From Clostridium brassicae (GTDB lineage: Bacteria; Bacillota; Clostridia; Clostridiales; Clostridiaceae): DNA of 64,000 nucleotides. The stretch lies in contig NZ_JAPQFJ010000013.1 of NCBI RefSeq assembly GCF_026738875.1, forward strand, positions 62,001-126,000, given 5' to 3'. Below, in pieces: positions 27,823 to 37,471 of the stretch (positions within the stretch are counted from its first letter, which is position 1; each line of letters begins with the position of its first letter). The notes below the pieces were generated by a model that worked only from the letters and a program-made list of their open reading frames with translations, was not told where the DNA came from and searched no databases. The translations under genes were made by a program, and so were the position numbers.

Positions 27823-29847
27823 GTGAATATTTATGATGATATAAGTACTTTAAAGGGGATTGGACCTAAAACAAAAGAGGTATTAAATCAATGTGGTATT
27901 TTTAATATACTAGATTTTTTATTATATTTTCCAAGAGACTATGAACATAACGAATATTATAGCCAAATTGATGAGATAAGAGAATCTAAAAAAATTATTA
28001 TAAAAGCAAAAGCTAAATTTATTAAAAGAGATATTTATGTAAGAAAAAATATGACTATTAGTACTATGGTGTTTAGTGATGGAAGAACAAATTTTGAGGC
28101 TAAATGGTTTAATCAGCCTTATATAAAAAAGAGTTTTAAAATAGGAGAGGATTATAATTTACAAGGTAAATTAGAAATACAGAGAGGCAAAAAAATATTA
28201 TTAAATCCTAAAATTATAGATAAGAACAATGTAAAGGGCATTTCACCTAAATATTTATTAAAAAATAATTTGAATAATAATTTTTTTATTAAAACAAATA
28301 CATGGATTTTTAATAATATAGAAATCAAAGAAAACTTGCCTTTGAAAATCATAGAAAAGTATAATTTATGTTCTCTAGATGAAGCTATAAAAAATATACA
28401 TAATCCTCGTAATAAAGAAGAGTTAGAAATGGCTAAAAAAAGATTGAAATTTCAAGAGTTTTTTACTTATTCACTAAAATTATTTATGATGAAAAGTTTA
28501 AGAAACAATCAAGGAAATGCTTTTGCTATTGCAAAAGAATTAAAGAATTTGAAAGAAATGCTACCATTTAATTTAACTAATGCACAAAATAGGGTCATAA
28601 GAGAAATATTAAGAGATTCCAAAAAAGATATTTCTATGAATAGACTTGTACAAGGAGATGTAGGAAGTGGAAAAACAATAGTTTCTCTTATTGCTTTATT
28701 TAATGTGGTAAAGAATGGATATCAAACAGCATTAATGGCTCCTACAGAAATACTAGCTATACAACACTATGAAGAAGCAAAAAAACTTTTAAAAGAATTT
28801 GATGTAAATATAGAATTACTTTGTGGAAGTACTACCTTAAAAAATAAGAGAAGATTAAAAGAAGAATTAGAAAATGGAGAAATAGATATAATAATTGGAA
28901 CTCATGCTTTGTTAGAAGAGGATGTTAAATTTAAAAAATTAGGAATGATTGTAACAGATGAACAACATAGATTTGGTGTGAATCAAAGAAGTAGGTTGTT
29001 TAATAAGGATAAAAATGTAGATGTTTTAGTTATGAGTGCGACGCCTATACCTAGAACTTTGGCTCTAACTTTATATGGGGATTTAGATGTATCTTCTATA
29101 GATGAACTCCCACCAGGAAGGAAAAAAATAGATACTTATTATGTAGAAAAAAATATGAGAAGAAGGGTATATAAGTTTGCACTAAATGAAATAAATAATG
29201 GAAGGCAAGTATACATCGTATGTCCTTTGGTAGAAGAAAATGACAATATGGACATAACTTCTGTAGATAAACTGTATCACGAGTTAAAAGAAGGAGTCTT
29301 TAGTAATGTAAATTTAGAGATTCTTCACGGAAAAATGGTACCTAAAGATAAAGAAAATATTATGAAAAAATTTAAAGATGGATATATACAAGTATTAATA
29401 GCTACTACAGTAATAGAAGTAGGTGTCAATGTTCCAAATGCTACTTTAATGATAATTGAAAATGCGGAAAGATTTGGACTTTCTCAATTGCATCAATTAA
29501 GAGGAAGGGTCGGAAGAGGACATAAAAAGTCCTATTGCATTTTAATTGCGGAAGCCAATAATAATGTTACTAAAAAAAGAATGGAAATAATGGCTAAAAG
29601 CAATGATGGATTTTATATTGCAGAAGAAGATTTAAAACTTAGGGGAAGTGGAGAAATATTTGGATTAAATCAGCATGGAGAAAATGAATTTGTTTTAGGA
29701 AACATAGTGGAAGATATAAACGTATTTAAAGCAGCTAGCAACGAAGCTAAATACATGATTAATAGTGATTCAATAGAAGATTCTCATATAAAAAATGAAA
29801 TACTAAATAAATTAGATAAAACTTCTAAATACATTTGTTTTAATTAA
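27823..29847 (+). CDS. recG: ATP-dependent DNA helicase RecG
   Basis: Branch-migrating helicase that remodels stalled replication forks and recombination junctions. The 674-residue protein has an N-terminal wedge (OB) domain, Walker A GDVGSGKT at residues 278-285, DEQH in VTDEQHRFGVNQR, SATPIPRTLAL and the C-terminal QLRGRVGRG motif. Start is GTG at 27823, preceded by GTGAGGGA. The protein is at the usual length. Confidence 0.96.
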   Translation: MNIYDDISTLKGIGPKTKEVLNQCGIFNILDFLLYFPRDYEHNEYYSQIDEIRESKKIIIKAKAKFIKRDIYVRKNMTISTMVFSDGRTNFEAKWFNQPYIKKSFKIGEDYNLQGKLEIQRGKKILLNPKIIDKNNVKGISPKYLLKNNLNNNFFIKTNTWIFNNIEIKENLPLKIIEKYNLCSLDEAIKNIHNPRNKEELEMAKKRLKFQEFFTYSLKLFMMKSLRNNQGNAFAIAKELKNLKEMLPFNLTNAQNRVIREILRDSKKDISMNRLVQGDVGSGKTIVSLIALFNVVKNGYQTALMAPTEILAIQHYEEAKKLLKEFDVNIELLCGSTTLKNKRRLKEELENGEIDIIIGTHALLEEDVKFKKLGMIVTDEQHRFGVNQRSRLFNKDKNVDVLVMSATPIPRTLALTLYGDLDVSSIDELPPGRKKIDTYYVEKNMRRRVYKFALNEINNGRQVYIVCPLVEENDNMDITSVDKLYHELKEGVFSNVNLEILHGKMVPKDKENIMKKFKDGYIQVLIATTVIEVGVNVPNATLMIIENAERFGLSQLHQLRGRVGRGHKKSYCILIAEANNNVTKKRMEIMAKSNDGFYIAEEDLKLRGSGEIFGLNQHGENEFVLGNIVEDINVFKAASNEAKYMINSDSIEDSHIKNEILNKLDKTSKYICFN

Positions 29848-29849
29848 AA

Positions 29850-29897
29850 GCTCTGTTTTAAAGTAGTGTTGTTTTTTACACTATTTAAAAATAGAGC
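29850..29897. repeat. Palindrome after recG
   Basis: GCTCTGTTTTAAAGTAGTGT pairs with ACACTATTTAAAAATAGAGC (about 17 of 20 positions) around a T-rich loop. There is no T tract after it, so it is a weak terminator at best; it could be an mRNA 3' stabiliser or a small palindromic element. Confidence 0.5.
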
Positions 29898-29981
29898 AAA
29901 TTATAATTGATTTTGTATAATGAAATAATATGTGTTAAAATATGAACTAAGTAAAGTAAGTTATAACAAAGGAGGATAAAT

Positions 29982-30539
29982 ATGAGGATAATAGCAGGAA
30001 AGGCAAAAGGGAGAACAATATTGCCACCTGATGGAATGCAAACTAGACCTACATTAGATAGAGTTAAGGAAAATATTTTTAATATAATTCAAAATAGGAC
30101 TTTAGATGCTGTTATTATAGACGTATTTGCAGGTACAGGAAGCTTAGGTTTAGAAGCTGCTAGTAGAGGAGCTAAAGAATGCTATTTAGTTGATAAACAT
30201 CCTACTACATTTCAGAGATTAAAAAAGAATGTTGAAAGTTTAAAATTTGAAGATTTTTGTTCATGTTTAAATATGGATTCTTATGATGCGTTAAGAGAGG
30301 TATCAAGAAGAGGAAAAGTATTTGATTTAATATTTATTGATCCGCCTTATGCTAAAGAGATGATTCCACCAGCTATGGAGATAGTCTTTGAAAAGAAATT
30401 ATTAAGAAAAGATGGTCTTATAGTTACAAAAATTGACTCTTCTGAAAATATATATGAAGGATATAAAGATATAGTTCTTATAAACAAAAGGAAGTATGGC
30501 AATACAACAGTATGTTTATATGCTTATGAGGAGGAATAA
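29982..30539 (+). CDS. rsmD: 16S rRNA (guanine-966-N2) methyltransferase
   Basis: A 185-residue SAM-dependent methyltransferase. It shows MRIIAGKAKGR, TRPTLDRVKENIFNI, the SAM site DVFAGTGSLGLEAASRGA and the catalytic DPPY near residue 122. It ends seven bases before coaD, the usual rsmD-coaD pair. A strong AAAGGAGG lies upstream. Confidence 0.96.
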   Translation: MRIIAGKAKGRTILPPDGMQTRPTLDRVKENIFNIIQNRTLDAVIIDVFAGTGSLGLEAASRGAKECYLVDKHPTTFQRLKKNVESLKFEDFCSCLNMDSYDALREVSRRGKVFDLIFIDPPYAKEMIPPAMEIVFEKKLLRKDGLIVTKIDSSENIYEGYKDIVLINKRKYGNTTVCLYAYEEE

Positions 30540-30546
30540 GGATTAG

Positions 30547-31032
30547 ATGAAAAGATCAGCAGTTTATCCAGGGAGCTTTGACCCTATTACTAAAGGACAT
30601 TTAGATATAATTAAAAGAGCTTCACAAATATTTGATGAAGTAATTGTAGCTGTTTTAATAAATCCTGATAAGAAAGGTCTTTTTAACATAGAAGAAAGAG
30701 TGGAATTAATAAAGAGAGTCACAAGAGATATTGAAAATGTAAAAACAGAAAGCTTTCATGGGCTTTTAGTTGATTATATGAATGAAAAAGGTTCAAATGT
30801 AATTATAAAAGGGTTAAGAGCGGTTTCTGATTTTGAATATGAACTTCAGATGTCTCATATGAATAAAAAATTAGATGCAACAATAGAAACAGTTTTTCTT
30901 ATGACAAGTGCTAAATATTCTTATTTAAGCTCATCTTCAATTAAACAAGTTGTTATGTTTGGAGGATGTATTGATGATTTAGTTCCAAATGAAATAATAC
31001 CAGATATAATGCTTAAAATTGATAAGAAATAG
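30547..31032 (+). CDS. coaD: Phosphopantetheine adenylyltransferase
   Basis: Adenylates 4'-phosphopantetheine in the fourth step of coenzyme A synthesis. The 161-residue nucleotidyltransferase shows [15 protein letters not shown], with the T/HxGH nucleotide-binding motif, [15 protein letters not shown], and the SSSSIK loop. It complements coaBC earlier in the window. Confidence 0.97.
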   Translation: MKRSAVYPGSFDPITKGHLDIIKRASQIFDEVIVAVLINPDKKGLFNIEERVELIKRVTRDIENVKTESFHGLLVDYMNEKGSNVIIKGLRAVSDFEYELQMSHMNKKLDATIETVFLMTSAKYSYLSSSSIKQVVMFGGCIDDLVPNEIIPDIMLKIDKK

Positions 31033-31044
31033 GGTGATAGATAG

Positions 31045-31572
31045 ATGGAAGTTATGAAATTACTTGAATATCTTCAAGAAATAGTGGAGACATCTCATAA
31101 AGTACCTCTTTTAGGTAAAACAATGGTAAAGAAAAAAGAATTAATAGATGTAATAGAACAAATAATAAATTATCTTCCAGATGAATTCAAAAAGGCTCAA
31201 TGGATATGTGATGAAAAAGAAAGAATTTTAAGAGACGCCCATAAACAAGCAGATGAGATAAAAAAAGAGAGTTATGTAATGTTAAAAAAACAAATAGAAA
31301 ATCATGATATTACAAGAGAAGCAAAAGTAAAAGCTGAAGAAATTGTTACTTCAGCTAAGAGGGATGCAAAAGTGATTAGGGTTGGAGCACGGGAATATGC
31401 AGATGAAATTTTATGTGGTGTAGAAAAAGAAATTTCTGATTTAAGTAATAAAATGATTTTAGATGTTAAAAATAAAACAGAGGAGCATCTAAAATCTATT
31501 GAGGAAAGTATTAGTGGAACAAGCAATATTATTAAACAAAATATTGATGAATTAAGAAACACTATTAAATAG
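31045..31572 (+). CDS. Conserved coiled-coil protein of unknown function
   Basis: A 175-residue soluble protein predicted to be mostly helical. After a short N-terminal segment (LLEYLQEIVETSHKVPLLGKT) there is a long charged region of Lys/Glu/Ala heptads from about residue 60 to the end (for example REAKVKAEEIVTSAKRDAK), resembling DivIVA-like or ATP-synthase-b-like coiled coils. It starts 12 bases after coaD and its end overlaps the convergent ylbJ by 21 bases. The position between coaD and ylbJ is typical for clostridia. Its function is unknown; a division or sporulation role is only a guess. Confidence 0.8.
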   Translation: MEVMKLLEYLQEIVETSHKVPLLGKTMVKKKELIDVIEQIINYLPDEFKKAQWICDEKERILRDAHKQADEIKKESYVMLKKQIENHDITREAKVKAEEIVTSAKRDAKVIRVGAREYADEILCGVEKEISDLSNKMILDVKNKTEEHLKSIEESISGTSNIIKQNIDELRNTIK

Positions 31573-32748
31573 TTTACTTAATTTTGCCAAGACAAATGGT
31601 ATTATTAGAATTATAATAGAAATAATACATATACCATTTGAGGTAAAGGAGTAAGCATTTGTAATATTAACTTTAAATACGGAATTTGTTATATGAGGTA
31701 AATTTATCTTATAAAGAATTAATGATAATATACTACACAATATTCCTTGAACAAATTTAATGTTTATATATTTTTTTATAGAAAAATTATATTTAAATAT
31801 AATTGAGTATACTTGGCTTATTATAGATAGTCCACTAAATCCTAAAAAAAAGCTTATAAATATAATTTTATATACCATGTTTATGTTATTCAAGGATATT
31901 AAATTACATCCATTTGTCATTTCTAAAAATCCTAATATTAAATTTTTTAATAAGTTTGAAGGTAAATCTAAATATATAGACAAATTTCCTAAAACAATAT
32001 CAAATAAGATATTGTTTTTTATTATTGAAGAAATAACTGAAAAGAATACAATAAAGCCCCCAATGGATATAGAAGTTTTTAGTGCATTATCAATACTTTC
32101 TTTTAGTACATCTCCAAGATTTCTTTCTGAAACATTATTATTTAAATCTCTATATTTATTAAGTCTAGGATGAATTTCAGGGGGAATAATTAATCCTATG
32201 ATAAAGCAAGATAGATAACAAGATATTAACAAAATAAAACCAATATAATTATTATGTAGCATTGAATTCCCTACAGAACCTATTATAAATAAAGGGCTTG
32301 GATTAGAAGCTATACTTATAAGACGCTCACAGGTTTCAAAATCTATAAAATTATCATTGTATAAATCACAAGCATATTTTGCTCCCAAAGGATAACCACA
32401 CAATATGCTTACAATCAAAACAATAGAACAGTTTTTAGGGAGTTTTAAAGGTTTACATAATATATTGCCTAAAAATTTTGAGTAAATATGTACACCATTA
32501 AAAGATATCATTATATTAATTAATACAAGAAAAGGAAATAAGTATACAAATACCGAGTTTACAAATAATTTTAAACCTATTAATGAAGAATTAAGACATA
32601 TGTTAGGGTTGAAAATTATATGAGTAATTATAATAGTGGATATAACAGTAAAAAATATGCTTTTTTTTATTTTAGGTATTAAGAGTTTAAATAATATAAA
32701 AGTCAATAAAGATATTATTATAATTAATATAAAAATTATAAATTTCAT
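31552..32748 (-). CDS. ylbJ: Sporulation integral membrane protein YlbJ (SpoVV-like)
   Basis: A 398-residue polytopic membrane protein of the YlbJ family. In Bacillus the protein (SpoVV) moves dipicolinic acid across the outer forespore membrane. The segments GNILCKPLKLPKNCS, GYPLGAKYACDLY, SNPSPLFIIGSVG and FLEMTNGCNLIS match the nucleoside-transporter-like gate fold. Eight or more membrane spans are visible. It is transcribed toward coaD and overlaps the preceding convergent gene by 21 bases. The GGGGAT before the ATG on this strand is a moderate ribosome binding site. Confidence 0.9.
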   Translation of the reverse strand: MKFIIFILIIIISLLTFILFKLLIPKIKKSIFFTVISTIIITHIIFNPNICLNSSLIGLKLFVNSVFVYLFPFLVLINIMISFNGVHIYSKFLGNILCKPLKLPKNCSIVLIVSILCGYPLGAKYACDLYNDNFIDFETCERLISIASNPSPLFIIGSVGNSMLHNNYIGFILLISCYLSCFIIGLIIPPEIHPRLNKYRDLNNNVSERNLGDVLKESIDNALKTSISIGGFIVFFSVISSIIKNNILFDIVLGNLSIYLDLPSNLLKNLILGFLEMTNGCNLISLNNINMVYKIIFISFFLGFSGLSIISQVYSIIFKYNFSIKKYINIKFVQGILCSILSLILYKINLPHITNSVFKVNITNAYSFTSNGICIISIIILIIPFVLAKLSKLFNSVS

Positions 32749-32874
32749 AAAAAAATCCCCTTAAAGTATATTTTTATAGCAAATGATTTTGAAATTTATA
32801 CTTAATAAGAAATTTCCGAAATCATAGCTTATAATAAATATATTTTAAGAGGGACAAATAATATTACCAGTAAA

Positions 32875-34077
32875 TCAAAATAACATTACTGGATTTAACA
32901 AGTAGTCTGAAAAAGGTGAAATATTATTATTTATTAAGCTATAAGCTTTAGTTGCCTGAATATCTAGTGATAAGTATGGATTTAAGATTTTAGGCAGTTT
33001 AGTATATATGGGTATAGAAGATGTAGTTTTTAATATCTTTAATATTTGCTTTCCTTTTTCGTTGAAACCTAATACTCTTGCATGAGTACCATTAGATTTC
33101 CTTAAGGTTTTTGTATCGTAGTTTTCGAAACCTATAAAATATTGGCATAATATCCTATTTATTCTGGTTTCTGTATATCTTTTACTTTTTATATTATTTA
33201 TAAGTTCTTTATATGAATTTGATTTATAAATAGATTTTATAATTTTATTGTGAAGTCCTTCTGATACATCAGGCAAATTTTCTATATTATAAGGACATGT
33301 GAAAATTTTGAATTTGAGAAAATTAAACATTTCTTCAGCAAAGCTTAAAGAGTTTTTATTTATAAGGTTTTTTAGTATCTCAGATGAACAAGAAGGAATA
33401 TTGTCTTCTATGGAAGAAACTGAATTATTTTCTTTTAATGCTTTTCTTATAGCTGTTGCACTAGAAAAATTGTTTTCTAATGAAGTGCTATTATAGGTAC
33501 CACCTTGTCTTTGTATGGTGTATGGAGTAATTGAACTTTTTAAGTTTAATAAGCTTTTACAGTATTCTATACCTAAAATATTATTTGATGAAGACAGTAC
33601 TTCTGATGTTAAAGAAGTATTGTTAAAAAAATATTTAAGAGCTTTACTTCTTGCAGAAGGAAAGGACAAACCTTTATTTAAAAATTCTTTTAATTTAAGT
33701 TTAAATTCTAAAGGTTCCTCTGATAATATATGTGCTATTCTTTTTAGAATATCTACATCTCCACTTTCGCTTCCGAAACATAGATTTTTTACGATTCCTA
33801 AATTATTTAAGATACTAACAGCACCTTGAGCAAAAAATTCAGCAGAAGATAGACTGTAAATTACCGGGAGTTCTATCACTAAATCTACCCCGCTTTTTAG
33901 GGCCATTTCTGTTCTACTCCATTTATCTACTATGGCGGGTACACCCCTTTGAACAAAATTTCCGCTCATTATACATAAAACTCCGTCGCAATTAGTTAAT
34001 TTTTTGCTTTCGTTTATATGATAAATATGACCTTTGTGTAGAGGGTTATATTCAGCGATTATAGCAGTAATATTCAT
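32875..34077 (-). CDS. tmcAL: tRNA(Met) cytidine acetate ligase (TmcAL)
   Basis: Makes N4-acetylcytidine at the wobble base of elongator tRNA-Met from acetate and ATP. The 400-residue protein begins MNITAIIAEYNPLHKGH, with the nucleotidyltransferase HxGH motif at residues 13-18, then CIMSGNFVQRG and KSGVDLVIELPVIYSL. The start at 34077 is chosen for this motif and for the AGGTGGTG upstream; an in-frame upstream ATG adds an unconserved hydrophobic stretch. It uses acetate, the product of the neighbouring pta-ackA genes. Confidence 0.94.
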   Translation of the reverse strand: MNITAIIAEYNPLHKGHIYHINESKKLTNCDGVLCIMSGNFVQRGVPAIVDKWSRTEMALKSGVDLVIELPVIYSLSSAEFFAQGAVSILNNLGIVKNLCFGSESGDVDILKRIAHILSEEPLEFKLKLKEFLNKGLSFPSARSKALKYFFNNTSLTSEVLSSSNNILGIEYCKSLLNLKSSITPYTIQRQGGTYNSTSLENNFSSATAIRKALKENNSVSSIEDNIPSCSSEILKNLINKNSLSFAEEMFNFLKFKIFTCPYNIENLPDVSEGLHNKIIKSIYKSNSYKELINNIKSKRYTETRINRILCQYFIGFENYDTKTLRKSNGTHARVLGFNEKGKQILKILKTTSSIPIYTKLPKILNPYLSLDIQATKAYSLINNNISPFSDYLLNPVMLF

Positions 34078-34215
34078 ATAAGCACCACCTAACAGAAATA
34101 TGTAAATTTTAAATACAACAAAATAGTATATGAAAACAAGGTAAAAAATATACAATATAAATGTAATACAGAAAAAAAAAAAATATAATACAGTTAAAAA
34201 ATCTTATTTTTGTTA

Positions 34216-34245
34216 TTGAAAAATACCTAAGAAAAGGTGTATAGT
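34216..34245 (+). promoter_or_regulatory. Probable promoter of pta-ackA
   Basis: TTGAAA (34216-34221), 18-base spacer, TATAGT (34240-34245), about 68 bases before the pta start. Several TATAAT-like boxes overlap in the AT-rich region, so the exact site is uncertain. Confidence 0.5.
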
Positions 34246-34312
34246 ATAATATGTAATGTGTTATACAGTATAATATATATTATTGTAGGATAAATTGAAA
34301 GGAGAAATTAAC

Positions 34313-35314
34313 ATGGGATTTATGGAAAAAATTTGGGAGATAGCTAAATCAGATGTAAAAACAATAGTTCTTCCAGAGGGTGAAGAAGAAAGAACTCTTA
34401 TTGCTTCAGGGGAAATTTTAAAAAATTCATTAGCTAAGTTAGTTTTACTTGGTGATGAAGCTGTTATAAAGAGTAAAGCAAAGCAATTAGGATCAGATAT
34501 TACAGGGGTAGAAATAATTAATCCTGAAACTTCTGATAAACTTGAAGTTTATGCGGATGAATTGTATAGAATAAGAAAAAATAAAGGTATGACTTTTGAA
34601 AAAGCTTTAAAAGTAGTGAGAGACCCTCTTTACTTTGGAACAATAATGCTTCAAAGAGAAGAAGTTGATGGATTAGTTTCAGGAGCAATACATACAACAG
34701 GTGACTTATTTAGACCAGGTTTACAAATAGTAAAAACAGCTCCAGGGGCATCAATGGTTTCTGGGTTCTTTGTAATGCAAGTTCCAGATTGTGAATATGG
34801 TGAAGATGGAACATTAGTTTTTGCTGACTGTGCAGTTAATCCTTGTCCTACAGCTGAACAATTAGCTTCAATTGCTGTAACAACAGGTGAAAGTGCTAAA
34901 AAATTATGTGGAATAGATGCAAAAGTTGCAATGTTATCATTCTCAACTATGGGTAGTGCTGATCATGAACTTGTTCAAAAGGTTAGAAAAGCTACAGAAA
35001 TAGCTAAAAAGTTCAGACCAGACCTAAAAATTGATGGTGAGATGCAATTAGATGCTGCTATAGATCCAACTGTTGCTAAATTAAAAGCACCTAATAGTAC
35101 TGTTGCAGGAAATGCAAATGTATTAGTTTTCCCAGACTTGCAAACAGGTAATATAGGATATAAATTAGTACAAAGATTTGCAAAAGCTGAAGCTATAGGA
35201 CCTATATCTCAAGGATTTGCTAAACCTATAAATGACTTATCAAGAGGATGTAGCTCTACTGATATAGTAAATGTTGTAGCTATAACTGCAGTTCAAGCTC
35301 AAAGAGGAATATAA
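34313..35314 (+). CDS. pta: Phosphate acetyltransferase
   Basis: Converts acetyl-CoA and phosphate to acetyl phosphate, the first step of acetate formation. The 333-residue short form lacks the N-terminal regulatory domain of the E. coli enzyme. Recognisable segments include IVLPEGEEERTL, VDGLVSGAIHTTGD, SMVSGFFVM, CPTAEQLASIA and GPISQGFAKPINDLSRGCS. The ATG at 34313 is chosen because AAAGGAG lies nine bases upstream; an in-frame upstream ATG lacks a site. ackA follows after 49 bases. Confidence 0.97.
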   Translation: MGFMEKIWEIAKSDVKTIVLPEGEEERTLIASGEILKNSLAKLVLLGDEAVIKSKAKQLGSDITGVEIINPETSDKLEVYADELYRIRKNKGMTFEKALKVVRDPLYFGTIMLQREEVDGLVSGAIHTTGDLFRPGLQIVKTAPGASMVSGFFVMQVPDCEYGEDGTLVFADCAVNPCPTAEQLASIAVTTGESAKKLCGIDAKVAMLSFSTMGSADHELVQKVRKATEIAKKFRPDLKIDGEMQLDAAIDPTVAKLKAPNSTVAGNANVLVFPDLQTGNIGYKLVQRFAKAEAIGPISQGFAKPINDLSRGCSSTDIVNVVAITAVQAQRGI

Positions 35315-35363
35315 TATTATAATTGTTGCAAACTAAAATATATTTAATTTAGGAGGATAACTC

Positions 35364-36557
35364 ATGAAAATATTAGTAATAAACTGTGGGAGTTCATCTT
35401 TAAAATATCAACTTATTGATATGACAGATGAAAGTGTTTTAGCTAAAGGGTTAGTTGAAAGAATAGGAATAGAAGGTTCTATTTTAACACAAAAGGCTAA
35501 TGGAAGAAAATATGTTATAGAAGAGCCTATGAATGATCATAGAAAGGCTATTGAACTTGTTTTAGGAGCTTTAGTTGATGAAAAAGAAGGCGTTATAAAA
35601 GATATGTCTGAAATTTCTGCTGTTGGTCATAGAGTAGCTCATGGTGGAGAAAAATATGCTACTTCTGTTTTAATAGATGATGTAGTTATGAAAGAATTAG
35701 AAGAATGTGCTAAGTTAGCACCACTTCATAACCCACCTAACATGATAGGTATTAATGCATGTAAAGAATTAATGCCAAAAACTCCTATGGTAAGTGTGTT
35801 TGATACTGCTTTCCATCAAACAATGCCAGAAAAAGCTTACTTATACTCTCTTCCATATGAGTTATATGAAAATCATGCAATAAGAAGATACGGATTCCAC
35901 GGAACATCTCATAGATTTGTATCTGCAGCTGCAGCTGAAATGCTAGGAAAAAATATTGAAGATTTAAGAATAATTACTTGCCACTTAGGAAATGGAGCAA
36001 GTTTAGCAGCTATTAAAGGCGGAAAATGTGTTGACACAAGCATGGGATTCACTCCTCTTGCTGGATTAACTATGGGAACTAGATGTGGAGATATAGATCC
36101 TGCTATAGTTACATTCTTAATCAAGGAATTAAATTTATCAGAATCAGAAGTTAATGACATAATGAATAAAAAATCAGGAGTTTTAGGGGTTTCAGGAGTA
36201 AGTAGTGACTTTAGAGATATAGAAGATGCTGCTGCAAAAGGAAACAAAAGAGCTCAATTAGCTTTAGAAATATTCAAATATAAAGTAATTCAATACATAG
36301 GTTCTTATACTGCTGTAATGGGTGGAGTAGATTGCATTGTATTCACAGCAGGATTAGGTGAAAATGGAATTGATATTAGAGAAGAAATAGTTAATGAATT
36401 AGGCTTTATAGGAGCTAGAATAGATAAAGAAAGAAACAATGTAAGAGGCGAAGAAAGAGTAATAAGTGCTGATGATTCTAAAGTTAAAGTAGTTGTTATA
36501 CCTACAAACGAAGAATTAATGATAGCAAGAGAAACTAGAGAAATTGTTGAGAAATAA
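35364..36557 (+). CDS. ackA: Acetate kinase
   Basis: Transfers phosphate from acetyl phosphate to ADP, making ATP and acetate. The 397-residue ASKHA-fold kinase shows [57 protein letters not shown] and [10 protein letters not shown]. With pta it makes the main substrate-level phosphorylation route of clostridial fermentation. GGAGG lies nine bases upstream of the start codon. Confidence 0.98.
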   Translation: MKILVINCGSSSLKYQLIDMTDESVLAKGLVERIGIEGSILTQKANGRKYVIEEPMNDHRKAIELVLGALVDEKEGVIKDMSEISAVGHRVAHGGEKYATSVLIDDVVMKELEECAKLAPLHNPPNMIGINACKELMPKTPMVSVFDTAFHQTMPEKAYLYSLPYELYENHAIRRYGFHGTSHRFVSAAAAEMLGKNIEDLRIITCHLGNGASLAAIKGGKCVDTSMGFTPLAGLTMGTRCGDIDPAIVTFLIKELNLSESEVNDIMNKKSGVLGVSGVSSDFRDIEDAAAKGNKRAQLALEIFKYKVIQYIGSYTAVMGGVDCIVFTAGLGENGIDIREEIVNELGFIGARIDKERNNVRGEERVISADDSKVKVVVIPTNEELMIARETREIVEK

Positions 36558-36587
36558 AGTAGAATATAACAAACAGTATAAAAATAC

Positions 36588-36616
36588 TTGACTTTTTCTA
36601 GGCATATTTATATAAT
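36588..36616 (+). promoter_or_regulatory. Promoter of the DUF177 gene and rpmF
   Basis: TTGACT (36588-36593), exactly 17 bases, TATAAT (36611-36616). The predicted start (about 36623) coincides with the first base of a perfect hairpin. Confidence 0.8.
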
Positions 36617-36623
36617 AGGTTGT

Positions 36624-36662
36624 GGCTAATAAATTCTATGTTTAACATAGAATTTATTAGCC
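36624..36662 (+). promoter_or_regulatory. Perfect 17-bp hairpin at the 5' end of the rpmF transcript
   Basis: GGCTAATAAATTCTATG, loop TTTAA, CATAGAATTTATTAGCC. Its place at the predicted transcript start suggests a 5' stabilising or regulatory stem. Alternatively it terminates ackA transcription, though only ATTTAT follows. Confidence 0.65.
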
Positions 36663-36687
36663 CATTTATAATAATAGAGGTGTAATT

Positions 36688-37185
36688 ATGTTAGTCAATA
36701 TTTCTGATTTAACAGGGAAAAAAGTCAATCAAAAAGAAATAAATATGTTTTTTGAAGGCGAAAATATTATATTTGACCAAGAAGAAATTGAGTTTGCTGA
36801 GCCGATTAACATAAAAGGCATTTTTTCCATGATAGGGGATATAATTAGTTTTGATGGTGTTATGGTTACAACATTAAAACTTGTATGTTCTAGGTGTCTT
36901 GAAGAATTTAATTACCCTGTAGAAATTGAGATTCATGAAAAATTTTCAAAAATCGGAAATGATGAAGAGAACGACATTATCACTATGAAGAGTGATGAGA
37001 TAGATTTTTCACCAATTATTGAAAATAATGTGATTTTGTCGCTACCGATTAAAAAACTTTGTAGTGAAGAATGTTTAGGGTTATGTCCGGTATGCGGCAC
37101 AAATTTAAATCATTCTAAGTGTAATTGCGAAAAGAATGATGTAGATCCAAGGCTCGCAAAGTTAAAAGATTTTTTTTCTAATTAG
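36688..37185 (+). CDS. DUF177 (YceD-family) protein
   Basis: A 165-residue YceD/DUF177 protein, always found before rpmF and thought to help rRNA maturation or 50S assembly. The core CSRCLEEFNYPVEIEIHEKF is typical. The C-terminal end holds six cysteines (from CSEECLGLCPVCG to CNC), the metal-binding pattern of the family. It ends 18 bases before rpmF. Confidence 0.9.
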   Translation: MLVNISDLTGKKVNQKEINMFFEGENIIFDQEEIEFAEPINIKGIFSMIGDIISFDGVMVTTLKLVCSRCLEEFNYPVEIEIHEKFSKIGNDEENDIITMKSDEIDFSPIIENNVILSLPIKKLCSEECLGLCPVCGTNLNHSKCNCEKNDVDPRLAKLKDFFSN

Positions 37186-37203
37186 CTAAGGAGGTGAAAA
37201 AGA

Positions 37204-37386
37204 ATGGCACATCCAAAGAGTAAAACATCAAAAGCTAGAAGAGACTCAAGAAGAGCTCAAGCATTTAAATTAAGTGCACCAGGAATAGTTGAATGCCCAC
37301 AATGTCATGAAATGAAACTTGCTCACAGAGTATGTAAAAATTGTGGACATTACAATGGAAAAGAAATAATAGCTAAAGAAGCTTAG
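37204..37386 (+). CDS. rpmF: Ribosomal protein bL32
   Basis: A 60-residue ribosomal protein. [19 protein letters not shown] is the canonical start, and the zinc ribbon [21 protein letters not shown] is intact, so this is the zinc-binding form. A strong AAGGAGGTG lies just upstream. Confidence 0.98.
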   Translation: MAHPKSKTSKARRDSRRAQAFKLSAPGIVECPQCHEMKLAHRVCKNCGHYNGKEIIAKEA

Positions 37387-37391
37387 AAAAG

Positions 37392-37417
37392 AGAAAGTCG
37401 TATGACTTTCTTTTTTT
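37392..37417 (+). terminator. Terminator after rpmF
   Basis: GAAAGTC, loop GTAT, GACTTTC, then seven T. It isolates rpmF from the repeat array and plsX. Confidence 0.9.
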
Positions 37418-37471
37418 AAATTATACTAATTTATATTTTAGTAAAGTTATATTATAATTTATATAAAAAGG

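Noticed and set aside
31760-32173. A plus-strand frame opposite ylbJ
   Set aside because: A shadow of the membrane-protein coding strand, with composition typical of an antisense frame.
33299-33829. Plus-strand open frames opposite tmcAL
   Set aside because: They are antisense shadows of a well-conserved gene, with no ribosome binding sites or recognisable motifs.
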